Positions 1-8,550 are shown, counted from the stretch's first letter. The stretch: 64,000 bases of DNA from Pantoea phytobeneficialis (GCF_009728735.1 NZ_CP024637.1:260119-324118); one strand, 5' to 3'. Notes: generated from the sequence alone by a model not told the origin. A program made the numbers and translations.

Positions 1-278
1 GTGTGGTACCGGTGGAAAAAACGTCCGGGAGCTCAGTCAGGGGGCGTGCGCGGATGTCAAAAACAGGCCCGGCAGACGTAAGGGCGAAACTGTATATGGC
101 GGCGATCGTAGCGATCAGGTGGAATGCCCCGGCGAAGGCGCTGTACCAGAGGCTAATCGCGAAGGGCAAAGCCAGCAAGGCCGCGCTTGGAGCGGTGATG
201 CGCAAGCTGGTTCATCAGTGCTTCGGGGTGCTGAAAACGCGGATGAAGTGGGATGAAAATTACGCAGCTACCGCTTGA
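1..278 (+). mobile_element. IS110-family transposase, C-terminal part (cut by window edge)
   Basis: The reading frame is open from the left edge and ends with TGA at 276-278, giving about 91 residues. The sequence (RMSKTGPADVRAKLYMAA, then GKASKAALGAVMRKLVHQC) is the typical C-terminal transposase_20 region of IS110/IS116/IS902 transposases, which are DEDD-type recombinases. The N-terminal catalytic part lies outside the window, so I cannot tell whether the element is intact. It converges on a broken Fic gene, and the two frames overlap by about 10 bp, so the element or its deletion may have caused that truncation. Confidence 0.85.
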
Positions 279-295
279 CGTTCAAGACGGTAGCT
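266..295. other. Stem-loop at the end of the IS110 transposase gene
   Basis: Arms agctaccg-cttga and tcaag-a-cggtagct pair around a three-base loop with a single bulged A. The hairpin covers the transposase stop codon. No T-tract follows on the + strand, so it may be an IS end structure rather than an intrinsic terminator. Confidence 0.5.
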
Positions 296-708
296 ACGTT
301 TGGTATCAATCTGAATATTTTATCTGATAACGGGTGCTGCGACCGCCTCCTGGCAACCTTTCCAGACCTAAATTCGGTGGCACGATGAACCAACCAAAAA
401 AGCGCTTTATTTTGCGTGCGCGTTACTGCATGCAATGCCTGTTCAAGGCTGTCATTCAACACTTCCAGAAACCACACAAGCCAGGATGTGACATCCATTC
501 CTCCGCGCTGCGTCTCTTGCAGGATACGGTAATAGTCGGAGCGTCGTGCCAGAATTGATGCTGACATGGCATACAAACGAATACTTTGGCTATCCGACTG
601 TGCCAGTGCCAAATCGGTTAATGCACGGGTAATGCGCCCATTCCCGTCATCAAAGGGATTTATGGCGCAGGAAGGGCGATAGGGCAGCAGGGGCGCGATG
701 GGGAACAT
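268..708 (-). pseudogene. Fic-family protein remnant (N-terminus lost, C-terminus altered)
   Basis: The 146-residue frame carries the Fic signature as NPFDDGNGRITRAL. The usual form is HPFxDGNGRxxR, so the catalytic His is Asn (codon at 658-660). The following helix (YYRILQETQRGGMDVT) matches the C-terminal half of Fic/DUF4172-type AMP-transferases. The upstream half of the Fic fold is missing: the 16 residues before the motif do not resemble the family, and nothing Fic-like is seen between 709 and 917. After about residue 117 the sequence also stops looking like Fic and reads into the IS110 end. I read it as a decayed gene; an active enzyme is unlikely. Confidence 0.7.
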
Positions 709-935
709 TGCGGCCTTTTCCGATTATCTCCTCACAACTCATGATGTGAAAAAAATCACCGCCGCGCCGTATTATCCATCGCCATCTGGTTTTGCTGATG
801 AAATCTTTAGATAAAACTCAGGAATTCAGTTCCGGCAAAAATAAACCCACGGAAACAAAATGAAATAACTCTCTTGCTTCGCATCGGTGGCAAATTTACG
901 ATTTTAAAATACACAAATTGTATGGACGATTCCGT

Positions 936-2903
936 ATGAATTTCCGTGCTGATATTAATGGCCTGCGTGCTTACGCCGTGATCCTGGTGCTGCTGTATCA
1001 CGTTGGTGTTAGTGGTATCAGCGGGGGATTTCTTGGCGTGGATATCTTCTTTGTCATTTCTGGTTATTTAATGACGGGGATTATTCTTTCGCGCTTGCAA
1101 CAGCAAAGGTTTTCGCTGTCAGGTTTTTATGCATCCCGTTGTCGCCGTATTATTCCTCCGCTGATGGCGATGTGCGCCATCTTGCTGATGGTGGGTTATT
1201 TCCTGATCCCGCCCGATGAATATAAAACCCTCTCCGGGCATATTGCCGCCAGCCTGAGCTTTATTTCTAACCTCGTTTATTTTAAAGAAGCCGGATATTT
1301 TGATGCCGGTTCGATGTATAAATGGCTGCTACATACCTGGTCGTTAAGCGTAGAGTGGCAGTTCTATCTGCTGCTACCGCTGGCGCTGATGTTTACCGCC
1401 CGTTATCTGCGGCGTCAGTTTGGCTGGGTGATGGCAATGGGTGCGTTGCTGTCATTTACCCTGGCGCTGGTGGTGACGCATTTGCATGACACCCTGGCGT
1501 ACTTTATGTTGCCAACCCGCGCATGGGAGATGCTGGCGGGGGGGCTGGTATATCTGGCACCCAACAGTCGGCTCACCGGGCAGCGTTGGGTGATATTGCC
1601 TGCGCTGTTGGGGTTAATTGCCAGCGCGATGTGGATTGATGCAGGAACCACATGGCCTGGCGTGATGACCCTCATCCCGGTAGTGCTGACCGCGTTAATT
1701 ATTCACGTTACAGCGAACGATAGTCCGTTGCTTAATAACCGCGTGGTGCAAGCTATTGGCAAAGCATCCTATTCCATTTATCTGTGGCATTGGCCGTTGT
1801 GGGTGTTCTGGCATCTGGCGGATTTGCCGGTAACACCGGTCAGCCAGGCCGTGTTGATCGCCTTGTCGTTGTTGTTGGGTGGATTATCCTGGGCGCTGGT
1901 TGAGAATAAAGTGGGTTTACTCAGTGCAACAACACCAGTGGCCATAGGGAATGCCGCGTTGGTACTGCTGGCCGCCCTGTTAATTGTCGCACAACAGGGA
2001 TTTCCGGCCCGCGCCCCACAGAGCGTTAGCCAGATTAGTCAATACGCAAAACAACGTTTTACCGCTGCGCGTGGGTGTCTGGTGGTGAACAGTAAACAGT
2101 CACCGCAATGTACTTTCGGCGAGGGCAATGAAGTTAATCTGGTAGTGTTGGGCGACAGCCATGCTAATGCGCTTTTATCTTCGGTGGTCGCCAGCGGTAA
2201 TGCAGCCTCTGATGCGGTGGTATTTATCGCGCAGTCGGGTTGTCCGACGGTGCCGGATATTAACCGACCGGGACGACCTGATTGCGGGGATTTTGTTAAA
2301 AATGCCCTCACCACCATTGAAGAGAAATATCCCCAGGCCTCGGTGTTGATCATCAATCGCTTTTCACTGTATTTACATGGTGAAAATGGCAGCAGCGACG
2401 ATACCCCACAATATACCTTCGCCAATGAAGTCAGTTCACTGACAAGTTTCCAGAAACATTTCACCCGAGCAGTGAAGAAACTGGCTACGCACCGCAAAGT
2501 ATTCATCATGACGCCGGTACCGGAATTTGATTACGACGTTATTTACCGCATGACACGCGATGCGATGCGCGGAAAGCCTTTCGCTATCCAGTTACCGCGT
2601 GAGGAATATCTGGCGCGTAATCAGGATGCGTTGAGGATGTTGCATCAGGTGGTGGCGGAGATACCCAATGTCACGCTACTTGATAGCGCGCAGGCGCTGT
2701 GTGATAACCATTTCTGTTATGGCGCGCGCGGTGAGGTGCCGTTGTACCGTGATAGCAATCATCTGTCGGAGTTTGGCAACAAAATGCTCGGGGAGATTTT
2801 TGCCGGGATGTGGCGGAGAATTAATGGTGAGTCCACTGCGAAATCGTCACCGCAATTGACCGAGGTTGGAGATGTAGCGGGTCGATTTACCGCGCAGTTT
2901 TAA
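936..2903 (+). CDS. OafA/YrhL-type acyltransferase with C-terminal SGNH domain
   Basis: This is an inner-membrane O-acyltransferase that probably acetylates a surface polysaccharide or LPS sugar. Residues ~1-360 form the acyltransferase-3 domain with about ten membrane segments, beginning RADINGLRAYAVILVLLYH with its conserved His and continuing GGFLGVDIFFVISGYL. Residues ~390-640 form a periplasmic SGNH domain with the GDS block (VVLGDSHAN) and the late D-x-x-H block (DSNHLSEFGNKML). I chose ATG 936 because the protein family starts near FRADINGLRA and a short GGA lies ten bases upstream; an in-frame ATG at 918 would add six residues. The gene stands alone, with no polysaccharide genes next to it, so its substrate cannot be deduced. 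Confidence 0.85.
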   Translation: MNFRADINGLRAYAVILVLLYHVGVSGISGGFLGVDIFFVISGYLMTGIILSRLQQQRFSLSGFYASRCRRIIPPLMAMCAILLMVGYFLIPPDEYKTLSGHIAASLSFISNLVYFKEAGYFDAGSMYKWLLHTWSLSVEWQFYLLLPLALMFTARYLRRQFGWVMAMGALLSFTLALVVTHLHDTLAYFMLPTRAWEMLAGGLVYLAPNSRLTGQRWVILPALLGLIASAMWIDAGTTWPGVMTLIPVVLTALIIHVTANDSPLLNNRVVQAIGKASYSIYLWHWPLWVFWHLADLPVTPVSQAVLIALSLLLGGLSWALVENKVGLLSATTPVAIGNAALVLLAALLIVAQQGFPARAPQSVSQISQYAKQRFTAARGCLVVNSKQSPQCTFGEGNEVNLVVLGDSHANALLSSVVASGNAASDAVVFIAQSGCPTVPDINRPGRPDCGDFVKNALTTIEEKYPQASVLIINRFSLYLHGENGSSDDTPQYTFANEVSSLTSFQKHFTRAVKKLATHRKVFIMTPVPEFDYDVIYRMTRDAMRGKPFAIQLPREEYLARNQDALRMLHQVVAEIPNVTLLDSAQALCDNHFCYGARGEVPLYRDSNHLSEFGNKMLGEIFAGMWRRINGESTAKSSPQLTEVGDVAGRFTAQF

Positions 2904-2926
2904 TCAGATAATAAATTTGCCGGAAA

Positions 2927-2950
2927 AGGCGCGATTTATCGCGCCGATAC
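2927..2950. repeat. REP-like palindrome, copy 1
   Basis: Contains ggcgcgatttatcgcgcc, the core of the intergenic palindrome found at nine places in this window. It sits just after the acyltransferase stop codon. Confidence 0.8.
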
Positions 2951-2972
2951 GGAGTGTGCGTTATCGCTGTCA

Positions 2973-3077
2973 TCAATGCGTAAACAACGAAAACGTGCCT
3001 GCGTAGTAATGCACCATCCACGCGACATAGACCAGCCATACCACTAACACGCCTGCCAAAGTTACTTTAGTTGTCAT
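2973..3077 (-). CDS. Small membrane protein, 34 residues, unknown
   Basis: The frame starts at ATG (3077-3075) behind a good ribosome binding site (AGAGG, eight bases spacing) and ends with TGA. The product begins MTTKVTLAGV, continues LVVWLVYVAWMVHYY and ends GTFSLFTH. It has one strong hydrophobic segment (residues ~5-26) with a basic Lys near the N-terminus, which suggests a single-pass inner-membrane small protein. It lies downstream of the MFS carrier gene on the same strand but beyond that gene's terminator, so it probably has its own promoter. I do not recognise the family. Confidence 0.6.
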   Translation of the reverse strand: MTTKVTLAGVLVVWLVYVAWMVHYYAGTFSLFTH

Positions 3078-3162
3078 CTTCGTATCCTCTTGTTATGTGG
3101 GTGTGAAGACCCTGTGAGGAATAAGCTGACAGGAGACGCGAGGGAGGTTATTGCGCTGGATC

Positions 3163-3190
3163 AAAAAAGGGGATGCAAGCATCCCCTTGA
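3163..3190 (-). terminator. Intrinsic terminator of the MFS operon
   Basis: Read on the minus strand, the stem aaggggatgc / gcatcccctt is followed directly by a run of six T. It lies about 55 bp past the MFS stop codon. Confidence 0.9.
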
Positions 3191-3245
3191 TGTTTTAATT
3201 GCGATCAAATCAGACAATTTGCGCAGCTTTTGCCAACACACGCTG

Positions 3246-4706
3246 TCAGGTGTTGATCTCTTCAAGACGACGATTCAGAGTACGCGGGCCGAAAACGCCA
3301 ATGGTAAACACCACAATCGCCATCGCAATCGAGATCACCATAAACACCGAACCTACACCCATCTCATGCAGTACCCAGGCGATAGTAAAGCCCGACAACA
3401 TGCCACTGATCCGGCTGACTGAATAAACCATACCGATGGCTTTGGCACGAAAACGCGTCGGAAACAGCTCGGCCTGATAGGCGCGATAGGAGAAGGTCAT
3501 GCAGGTGCTGGCGAGTGACAGCAACAAGCCAAGGGTCACCAACATTACCGGCTGCGACTGCCATGAGAACACCGTGCCAACCAGCGCAATTGCCAGCGCT
3601 GAACCGCTCACCAGCCATTTACGTTCGATGCGATCGGCGAAGGTCATTGCCAGCAGCGGCCCCAGTGGGCTGGCGAAGGCAATCAGGAACGAGTACATCA
3701 GGCTGTGGGTAAAGGTTACGCCTTTCGCCGCCAGCAGCGTAGGGATCCAACTGGCAAACCCGTAGTAGCCAATCGACTGGAAGAAGTTAAACACCAGCAG
3801 CATGATGGTGCGGCGGCGGTAAGGGGGACGCCACATCTCATTTTTCAGCGCCGGGACGTGCTCTACCGGTTTCAACTCTGCCATCTCCACTGGCGGCAGA
3901 ACCGCGCCGGTGGATTTCGCCACGCGCGCTTCCAGACGTCGCACAATATCTTCCGCTTCCTTGTAGCGCCCCTGTTCGACCAGCCAACGTGGGCTTTCCG
4001 GCAGGCCCATACGGATCAGCCAGACCACCACCGCGCCGATGCAGCCAAACAACACCACCCAGCGCCAGCCGGTCAGGCCGAATGGCGCCAGCGGCACCAG
4101 TTGCCAGGATAAAAAGGCGATGGTGGGAATCGAGGTGTATTGAATCGCCTGGACAAAGGCGTAGGAGCGACCACGCAGACGGGCAGGAATAAACTCCGAA
4201 ACGTAGGCATCGATAGTGACCAGCTCCGCACCGACACCAATCCCGGAGACAATGCGCCAGAACACGATGGCATAAGGATGATGCTGAAACGCCATAATGC
4301 CGCTGGCAATGGCGTACACCAGCAGCGCGATAATAAATACCTTACGTCGACCCATGCGATCGGCAAGGTTGGCAATCAACAGGGTGCCGAGAAACACGCC
4401 GAGGAACATCGCGGCCACAAAGGCACCGAGACTGCCGGGATCGAAAAAGTTATGGCTGCCGTGGGTGAAGATCCCTTCACGCACCATACCCGGTCCGACA
4501 TAAGCGGTGAGAAACACATCATAGACTTCAAACCAGCCACCCAGCGCCAGTGCGAAAATGATCAGCCATAACGGACGTGCGGCAGGTAACCGCTCCAGTC
4601 GCGCGGAGAGCTGCGCGCCAAAGGCTTTCCCTTCTTCTGGTGTGAAGTTATCACGCCAGGTGATCGGGGGCGGTAACGACTCGCTCAGTGAAATTTTCTT
4701 AAGCAC
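3246..4706 (-). CDS. MFS transporter (metabolite:H+ symporter type)
   Basis: The 486-residue major facilitator has about 12 membrane segments. The MFS loop-2/3 signature is visible as NLADRMGRRKVF, and the central-loop motif as MGLPESPRWLVEQGR, which is typical of the sugar/aromatic-acid transporter branch. A cytoplasmic tail of ~45 residues precedes the first helix. The start is GTG at 4706 with GGAG nine bases upstream. It is the last gene of an operon led by a 2-hydroxyacid dehydrogenase and an RraA-like aldolase, so it probably imports a hydroxy- or oxo-acid that they process. The substrate is not evident from sequence. Confidence 0.85.
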   Translation of the reverse strand: MLKKISLSESLPPPITWRDNFTPEEGKAFGAQLSARLERLPAARPLWLIIFALALGGWFEVYDVFLTAYVGPGMVREGIFTHGSHNFFDPGSLGAFVAAMFLGVFLGTLLIANLADRMGRRKVFIIALLVYAIASGIMAFQHHPYAIVFWRIVSGIGVGAELVTIDAYVSEFIPARLRGRSYAFVQAIQYTSIPTIAFLSWQLVPLAPFGLTGWRWVVLFGCIGAVVVWLIRMGLPESPRWLVEQGRYKEAEDIVRRLEARVAKSTGAVLPPVEMAELKPVEHVPALKNEMWRPPYRRRTIMLLVFNFFQSIGYYGFASWIPTLLAAKGVTFTHSLMYSFLIAFASPLGPLLAMTFADRIERKWLVSGSALAIALVGTVFSWQSQPVMLVTLGLLLSLASTCMTFSYRAYQAELFPTRFRAKAIGMVYSVSRISGMLSGFTIAWVLHEMGVGSVFMVISIAMAIVVFTIGVFGPRTLNRRLEEINT

Positions 4707-4743
4707 GGTAGGGTACTCCAGTTTTTATAATGTTCGTGCAGGT

Positions 4744-4770
4744 GTAGCGGCGCGGTTTATCGCGCCGCGA
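4744..4770. repeat. REP-like palindrome, copy 2
   Basis: Variant gtagcggcgcggtttatcgc followed by gccgc, in the 80-bp gap between the aldolase and MFS genes. It may form a hairpin that tunes expression inside the operon. Confidence 0.75.
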
Positions 4771-4786
4771 TCGGTCAATCAGGACG

Positions 4787-5479
4787 TTATAACGGGCAAC
4801 CTTTGGCGCGCAGGATCGCGTTAAAGCGCTCGGGATCGTTGGTCCCAGCCATATTACTGGCGCGGATCTTCTCTTCACGCTGCGCATGTTGTTGCACGCG
4901 CGGCAGCAGCACGCTCAGTTCGTCATGCGGGATGGCAATCACGCCATCGGCATCAGCCACGATCAAGTCGCCCGGTGATACCACCAGACCGGCGCAGTGC
5001 ACCCTGGTGTTGACTTCACCCGGACCGTCTTTAGAAGGACCACGCAGGGTATTACCGCGCGCCCAGACGGCTACGCCACCTTCGGCCCATTCGTTGAGGT
5101 CGCGCACCGCACCGTCAATGACAAAACCGGCGATTTTCTTCGCCACCGCCGAGGTGCGCATCAGGCCGCCAATCAGTGCCTGAGTAAGATCGCCGGATCC
5201 ATCCACCACAATCACATCACCGGGCTGAGCCAGCTCGATCGCTTTGTGGATCATCAGGTTATCGCCCGGACGTACCTTCACCGTCAAGGCCGGGCCACAC
5301 AGCACCAGTTGCGGATCGTTGTGATAGGCCGTCAGGCCCAGCGCGCCAACGCTACGGCCCATCGAGTCGCCAATATTGGGGACCGGCAGTTGGCGGAATG
5401 CCGCCAGTGTCGCGTCATCAATCTGTGGGCCGCGTTCGCCAATAAAATAGCCAATCGGCCAGTCACTTCGCATCGTCAT
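4787..5479 (-). CDS. RraA-like aldolase / decarboxylase
   Basis: The 230-residue protein belongs to the RraA-like family, which includes 4-hydroxy-4-methyl-2-oxoglutarate (HMG) and 4-carboxy-4-hydroxy-2-oxoadipate aldolases. Visible landmarks are CGPALTVKVRPGDNL, the glycine-rich GGLMRTSA, and the metal/substrate motif IDGAVRDLNEW (D-x-x-x-R-D), then IVADADGVIAIP near the C-terminus. The start ATG has GGAG seven bases upstream. It follows the dehydrogenase gene with a 3-bp gap, so the two are cotranscribed. A class II pyruvate-type aldolase or oxaloacetate decarboxylase role is likely; RNase E inhibition is less likely in this metabolic context. Confidence 0.8.
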   Translation of the reverse strand: MTMRSDWPIGYFIGERGPQIDDATLAAFRQLPVPNIGDSMGRSVGALGLTAYHNDPQLVLCGPALTVKVRPGDNLMIHKAIELAQPGDVIVVDGSGDLTQALIGGLMRTSAVAKKIAGFVIDGAVRDLNEWAEGGVAVWARGNTLRGPSKDGPGEVNTRVHCAGLVVSPGDLIVADADGVIAIPHDELSVLLPRVQQHAQREEKIRASNMAGTNDPERFNAILRAKGCPL

Positions 5480-5482
5480 AAG

Positions 5483-6460
5483 TTAACTCCGGTTAAGCAC
5501 CTGCGGATTCACGCAGGCGGGAAGGTAAATGTGTTGATTATCGAGCCAGGCCAGACACTGACGTGCTGCGCTTTGCGCCACCGCGTCCAGCGCTTGTGGG
5601 GTCGATCCGCCGATGTGTGGGGTGATAATCAGATTCGGGAGGGTACGGAACGGGTGATCGGCAGCCAGTGGCTCCTCCGCCACGGTATCCAGTGCGGCGG
5701 CCCGCAGTTGTCCGTTTTGTAGTGCGCTTGCCAACGCCGCTTCATCCACCAACTCGCCGCGCGCGGTGTTAATCAGGATGGCGCCTGGTGGCAGCAGGGC
5801 AAGCGAGTGCGTATTGATCATCTGGCGGGTTTTCGGTGTCACCGGGCAGTGCAGGCTCAGTACATCCACCAGCGGCAGCAGTTGCTCCAGCGATGTACAG
5901 CGCTGCGCGTCTGCCACATCCGCATCGGCGGCAAGGGCCGGATCGAAAAAGGCCACTTGCATCCCCACGGCGCGAGCCACACGGGCGACCCGACGACCAA
6001 TTTCACCAAAGCCCACCAGGCCGAGGGTTTTGCCCTGCAACTCTTCACCATCACCGCTACGCGTCCAGCGTCCGGCGGCCACCTCCTGCTGGAAAAACGG
6101 CAGGCGGCGCGCGCAGTTGAGCATCAAGGCCAGCGTCAGTTCAGCCACGGATTGCGCATTGGTGGCTGGCGTGGTGAGTACCGGAATGCCGTGTTGCGTG
6201 GCGGCATCGACATCGATATTGGTGACGCCAACGCCATGTTTGCAGATGATTTTCAGTGTCGGGCAGGCGGCTATCGCTTTGGCACTCAGCTCAACGGTAC
6301 GCGAAATCACCGCGTCATAGGGCACGCTGCTCATGCGGCGTTCAACTTCCGCCGCATCGTTGGCGTTATCCAGGTAATCCACGGTGCATTTTGCGTCAGC
6401 GAGTAACGTACGGCCTCCCTGGCCGAGGCTCGTGGTGGTCACGAGAAAGCGATAAGTCAT
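5483..6460 (-). CDS. D-2-hydroxyacid dehydrogenase (phosphoglycerate dehydrogenase-like)
   Basis: This is an NAD(P)-dependent oxidoreductase of 325 residues. The nucleotide-binding motif GLVGFGEIGRRVA lies near residue 150, and the catalytic Arg is in INTARGELVDE. The Glu is in AEEPL and the His in ITPHIGGSTPQ, giving the full Arg-Glu-His triad of the family. It resembles phosphoglycerate or hydroxypyruvate dehydrogenases, but it lacks ACT/regulatory domains, so a catabolic role on a 2-oxo or 2-hydroxy acid fits. It is the first gene of the operon with the aldolase and MFS carrier, with SD GGAG seven bases before ATG. Two palindromes lie upstream. Confidence 0.85.
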   Translation of the reverse strand: MTYRFLVTTTSLGQGGRTLLADAKCTVDYLDNANDAAEVERRMSSVPYDAVISRTVELSAKAIAACPTLKIICKHGVGVTNIDVDAATQHGIPVLTTPATNAQSVAELTLALMLNCARRLPFFQQEVAAGRWTRSGDGEELQGKTLGLVGFGEIGRRVARVARAVGMQVAFFDPALAADADVADAQRCTSLEQLLPLVDVLSLHCPVTPKTRQMINTHSLALLPPGAILINTARGELVDEAALASALQNGQLRAAALDTVAEEPLAADHPFRTLPNLIITPHIGGSTPQALDAVAQSAARQCLAWLDNQHIYLPACVNPQVLNRS

Positions 6461-6495
6461 GATGGTTCTCCGATAGGGTTTAGCGTCATCCTGGC

Positions 6496-6552
6496 ATCGG
6501 AAACCGATAAAAAATATTCTGTGTTAGTTATCAATTCATTCCTGACAGGAAT
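6496..6552. promoter_or_regulatory. Two palindromes upstream of the hydroxyacid dehydrogenase operon
   Basis: ATCGG-AAA-CCGAT at 6496-6508 and ATTCCTG-A-CAGGAAT at 6538-6552 are perfect inverted repeats 36 and 78 bp upstream of the dehydrogenase start. Their position and symmetry suit binding sites for a dimeric regulator, but no regulator gene is adjacent. They are operator candidates only. Confidence 0.4.
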
Positions 6553-6880
6553 TTATGCCACTTTTTCTGCTCCTGGCTTTGGGTAAAAACCCGGCAAACG
6601 CATCGCCATACTGTGTTAACAACTTGTTCACTTTCTGGTGACACCGGCAGAGGCACAGTGGATAACCATCTTTGCTGGATGATCGCGCGCCAACGCTTCT
6701 GATGACGCTGTTACAGACCCGCACACCCTCAACCTTAACCCTGAGTTCATAGTGTGATCGGCTTCAAACTATGACCTCAAGCATCTGTAACAAAAGAAAC
6801 AATTTCTTACTTCCCCGTGGGCAAAATTGTGCCACCCGCGCGATCGCGCAAAAAAACAGCAGCTTTTTCAGCCGCACAAA

Positions 6881-6908
6881 TTGGTAAAAGTTAGTAAAGA
6901 TTTAAAAT
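6881..6908 (+). promoter_or_regulatory. Candidate sigma-70 promoter for the DoxX operon
   Basis: TTGGTA (6881-6886), a 16-bp spacer and TAAAAT (6903-6908) lie 45 bp before the DoxX start. The rest of the 6461-6953 gap (about 490 bp) shows no convincing gene. Confidence 0.4.
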
Positions 6909-6953
6909 GTACTGTCTGGTTCGTTAACAACTACATATCAGAATGGTTACATC

Positions 6954-7352
6954 ATGAATCAGTCCAAAGATTTCGTTTCTGTCCTCGTCCGGGTGATGGC
7001 CGTGGGTCTGTTTTTTACCTCCGGTCTGGACAAGATTTCGCACTACAGTGACAACCTGCAACTGATGGCCGACAACCATGTGCCGGGTTTCTTCCTGCCG
7101 TTGGTGATCCTGCTGGAAGTGGGCGGTGGCGCGGCGATCGCCCTTGGTTTCCTCACCCGTTTCACCGCCATTTTTATGGCGGTTTTCTCGGTGGTCGCCG
7201 GTTTTCTGTTCTATCAGGGCTACAGTCATGCGCACCTGATGGTGTGGCTGAAAAACATCTCCTGTGCAGCCGCGTTCTTGCTGTTGTGTCTGCATGGTGG
7301 CGGCAAATGGAGCCTCGATCATCTGATTCAACGCCGTCTCGCACGTCGCTGA
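6954..7352 (+). CDS. DoxX-family membrane protein
   Basis: The 132-residue protein has four predicted membrane helices. The DoxX landmarks are RVMAVGLFFTSGLDKI near the N-terminus and ILLEVGGGAAIALGFLTRF in the middle. DoxX-family proteins are linked to quinone or thiosulfate oxidation and redox homeostasis at the membrane; the exact role is unknown. It is the first gene of a collinear set encoding a periplasmic flavin dehydrogenase and cytochrome c, so a role in that electron-transfer chain is suggested by context only. Confidence 0.8.
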   Translation: MNQSKDFVSVLVRVMAVGLFFTSGLDKISHYSDNLQLMADNHVPGFFLPLVILLEVGGGAAIALGFLTRFTAIFMAVFSVVAGFLFYQGYSHAHLMVWLKNISCAAAFLLLCLHGGGKWSLDHLIQRRLARR

Positions 7353-7401
7353 GTACGCTAAATAGTTAATCCCTCTAACCCATTTAATTCAGGACTACAC
7401 C

Positions 7402-7878
7402 ATGAAACTGATTCCAGGCGCACTGCTGTGTACCGGGTTGTTCTGTGCCGCTGCGCAGGCTGCCCAACCGGTTAACCAGGTATCCGTACTTACCCACCAG
7501 CAGGCTCAGGCGCTGGTGAACAAAGCCGAACAAATCATCCGCAGCCACCAGATTGGCGGCGTGGTGGCGGTGGTTGATCCCTTTGGTCAGTTGATCAGCT
7601 TTGACCGTCTTGATGGCGCAACCCTGGCAAACAGCGAACTGGCACCGAAGAAAGCCCATTCCGCTGCCGCATTTGGTGTGCCTACTGCCAGTTTCCAGCA
7701 GAAGATCGCCGCCGGAAATATCGGAATGCTGGGTAACCCGGCGGTGGTGCCGTTGCCTGGCGGTGAGCCGGTCAAACTGAATGGCGTGGTGGTTGGCGCG
7801 ATTGGCGTCAGCACCCCGGATGGCAACGTTGATGCTGAAGCGGCCAAAGGGGCGTTGTCGGCCCTGAGTGCGGGCTAG
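7402..7878 (+). CDS. HbpS/GlcG-like periplasmic protein 1
   Basis: A Sec signal peptide (MKLIPGALLCTGLFCAAAQA, cleavage after AQA) precedes a GlcG/HbpS-type domain of ~135 residues. Family marks are VVAVVDPFGQLISFDRLDGA in the first half and a C-terminal VVGAIGVSTPDG. HbpS proteins bind heme and sense redox stress in actinobacteria. In proteobacteria they often sit beside periplasmic dehydrogenases. A second copy closes this operon at 11613. It may help heme or cofactor supply to the triheme cytochrome, but this is unproven. Confidence 0.75.
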   Translation: MKLIPGALLCTGLFCAAAQAAQPVNQVSVLTHQQAQALVNKAEQIIRSHQIGGVVAVVDPFGQLISFDRLDGATLANSELAPKKAHSAAAFGVPTASFQQKIAAGNIGMLGNPAVVPLPGGEPVKLNGVVVGAIGVSTPDGNVDAEAAKGALSALSAG

Positions 7879-7893
7879 CGCGAGAAACTGACG

Positions 7894-8550
7894 ATGGAAA
7901 GACGACACTTTTTAAAACTGATGATGGCGACGCCGGTGATTGTTGCCATCCCCATGCAGCCACTGCTGGCAGCGCCGACAGACAGCAGCGCGGCGCTGCT
8001 GCTGCGCGCCAGTGAATTGCTGACCGGACGTCGCGGCCTGGATATCGGGATTACCGAGCGCCTGTGGACGCTGTTGTGCCAACAGGACAGCACGTTTCCC
8101 GCGCAGCTCGCCAGTCTGATGGCGCGTCTGAATGCGCTGCACAGCGAAGACCGTGAGCAGATCGTCGCCCAGTTAAGCGATGACGAAGTGAAAACCGCGC
8201 TGATGATTATTTCGCCGTGGTATCTCGGCTACACCGGCCATCCGTCCACCACCAAAGCGGTGGATGACGCGCACTTTGTGACCTTCCTGTCGGCGTTAAT
8301 GTATGAACCGACGAAGGATCACACTATTCGTCCTACTTATGCGCGCGCCGGGGGAGATTACTGGGCGGAAGTCCCGCCCGGCGTTACCGCGCCGACCATG
8401 CCTGCGGAGATCCGCGCCTGGGGCGATCGCTCGCCGCTGGCCGCCAGCACCATCAAAGAACCGGAAGCCCCCTGGCTGCTGATGATTCAGGGCAAAGCCA
8501 AAACCCTCGTGGAAGCCGAGGCGTTACTGGCGCAGCACAACAACACATAA
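7894..8550 (+). CDS. Flavin dehydrogenase small subunit with Tat signal
   Basis: The 218-residue protein starts MERRHFLKLMMATPVIVAIP, a twin-arginine signal (RRHFLK) that directs folded export. The mature part (ASELLTGRRGLDIGITERLW, then IISPWYLGYTG) matches the small or gamma subunits of membrane-bound sugar, sorbitol and gluconate dehydrogenases (the FAD_SDH-type family). The partner large subunit 26 bp downstream has no signal of its own and would be carried out with this subunit. Together with the triheme cytochrome c they form a classical three-subunit periplasmic oxidase that feeds ubiquinone. Confidence 0.8.
   Translation: MERRHFLKLMMATPVIVAIPMQPLLAAPTDSSAALLLRASELLTGRRGLDIGITERLWTLLCQQDSTFPAQLASLMARLNALHSEDREQIVAQLSDDEVKTALMIISPWYLGYTGHPSTTKAVDDAHFVTFLSALMYEPTKDHTIRPTYARAGGDYWAEVPPGVTAPTMPAEIRAWGDRSPLAASTIKEPEAPWLLMIQGKAKTLVEAEALLAQHNNT

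Noticed and set aside
6536..6724. 62-residue minus-strand frame in the gap before the DoxX gene
   Set aside because: It has no SD or domain, and its composition is like non-coding DNA; the stretch also contains operator-like palindromes.
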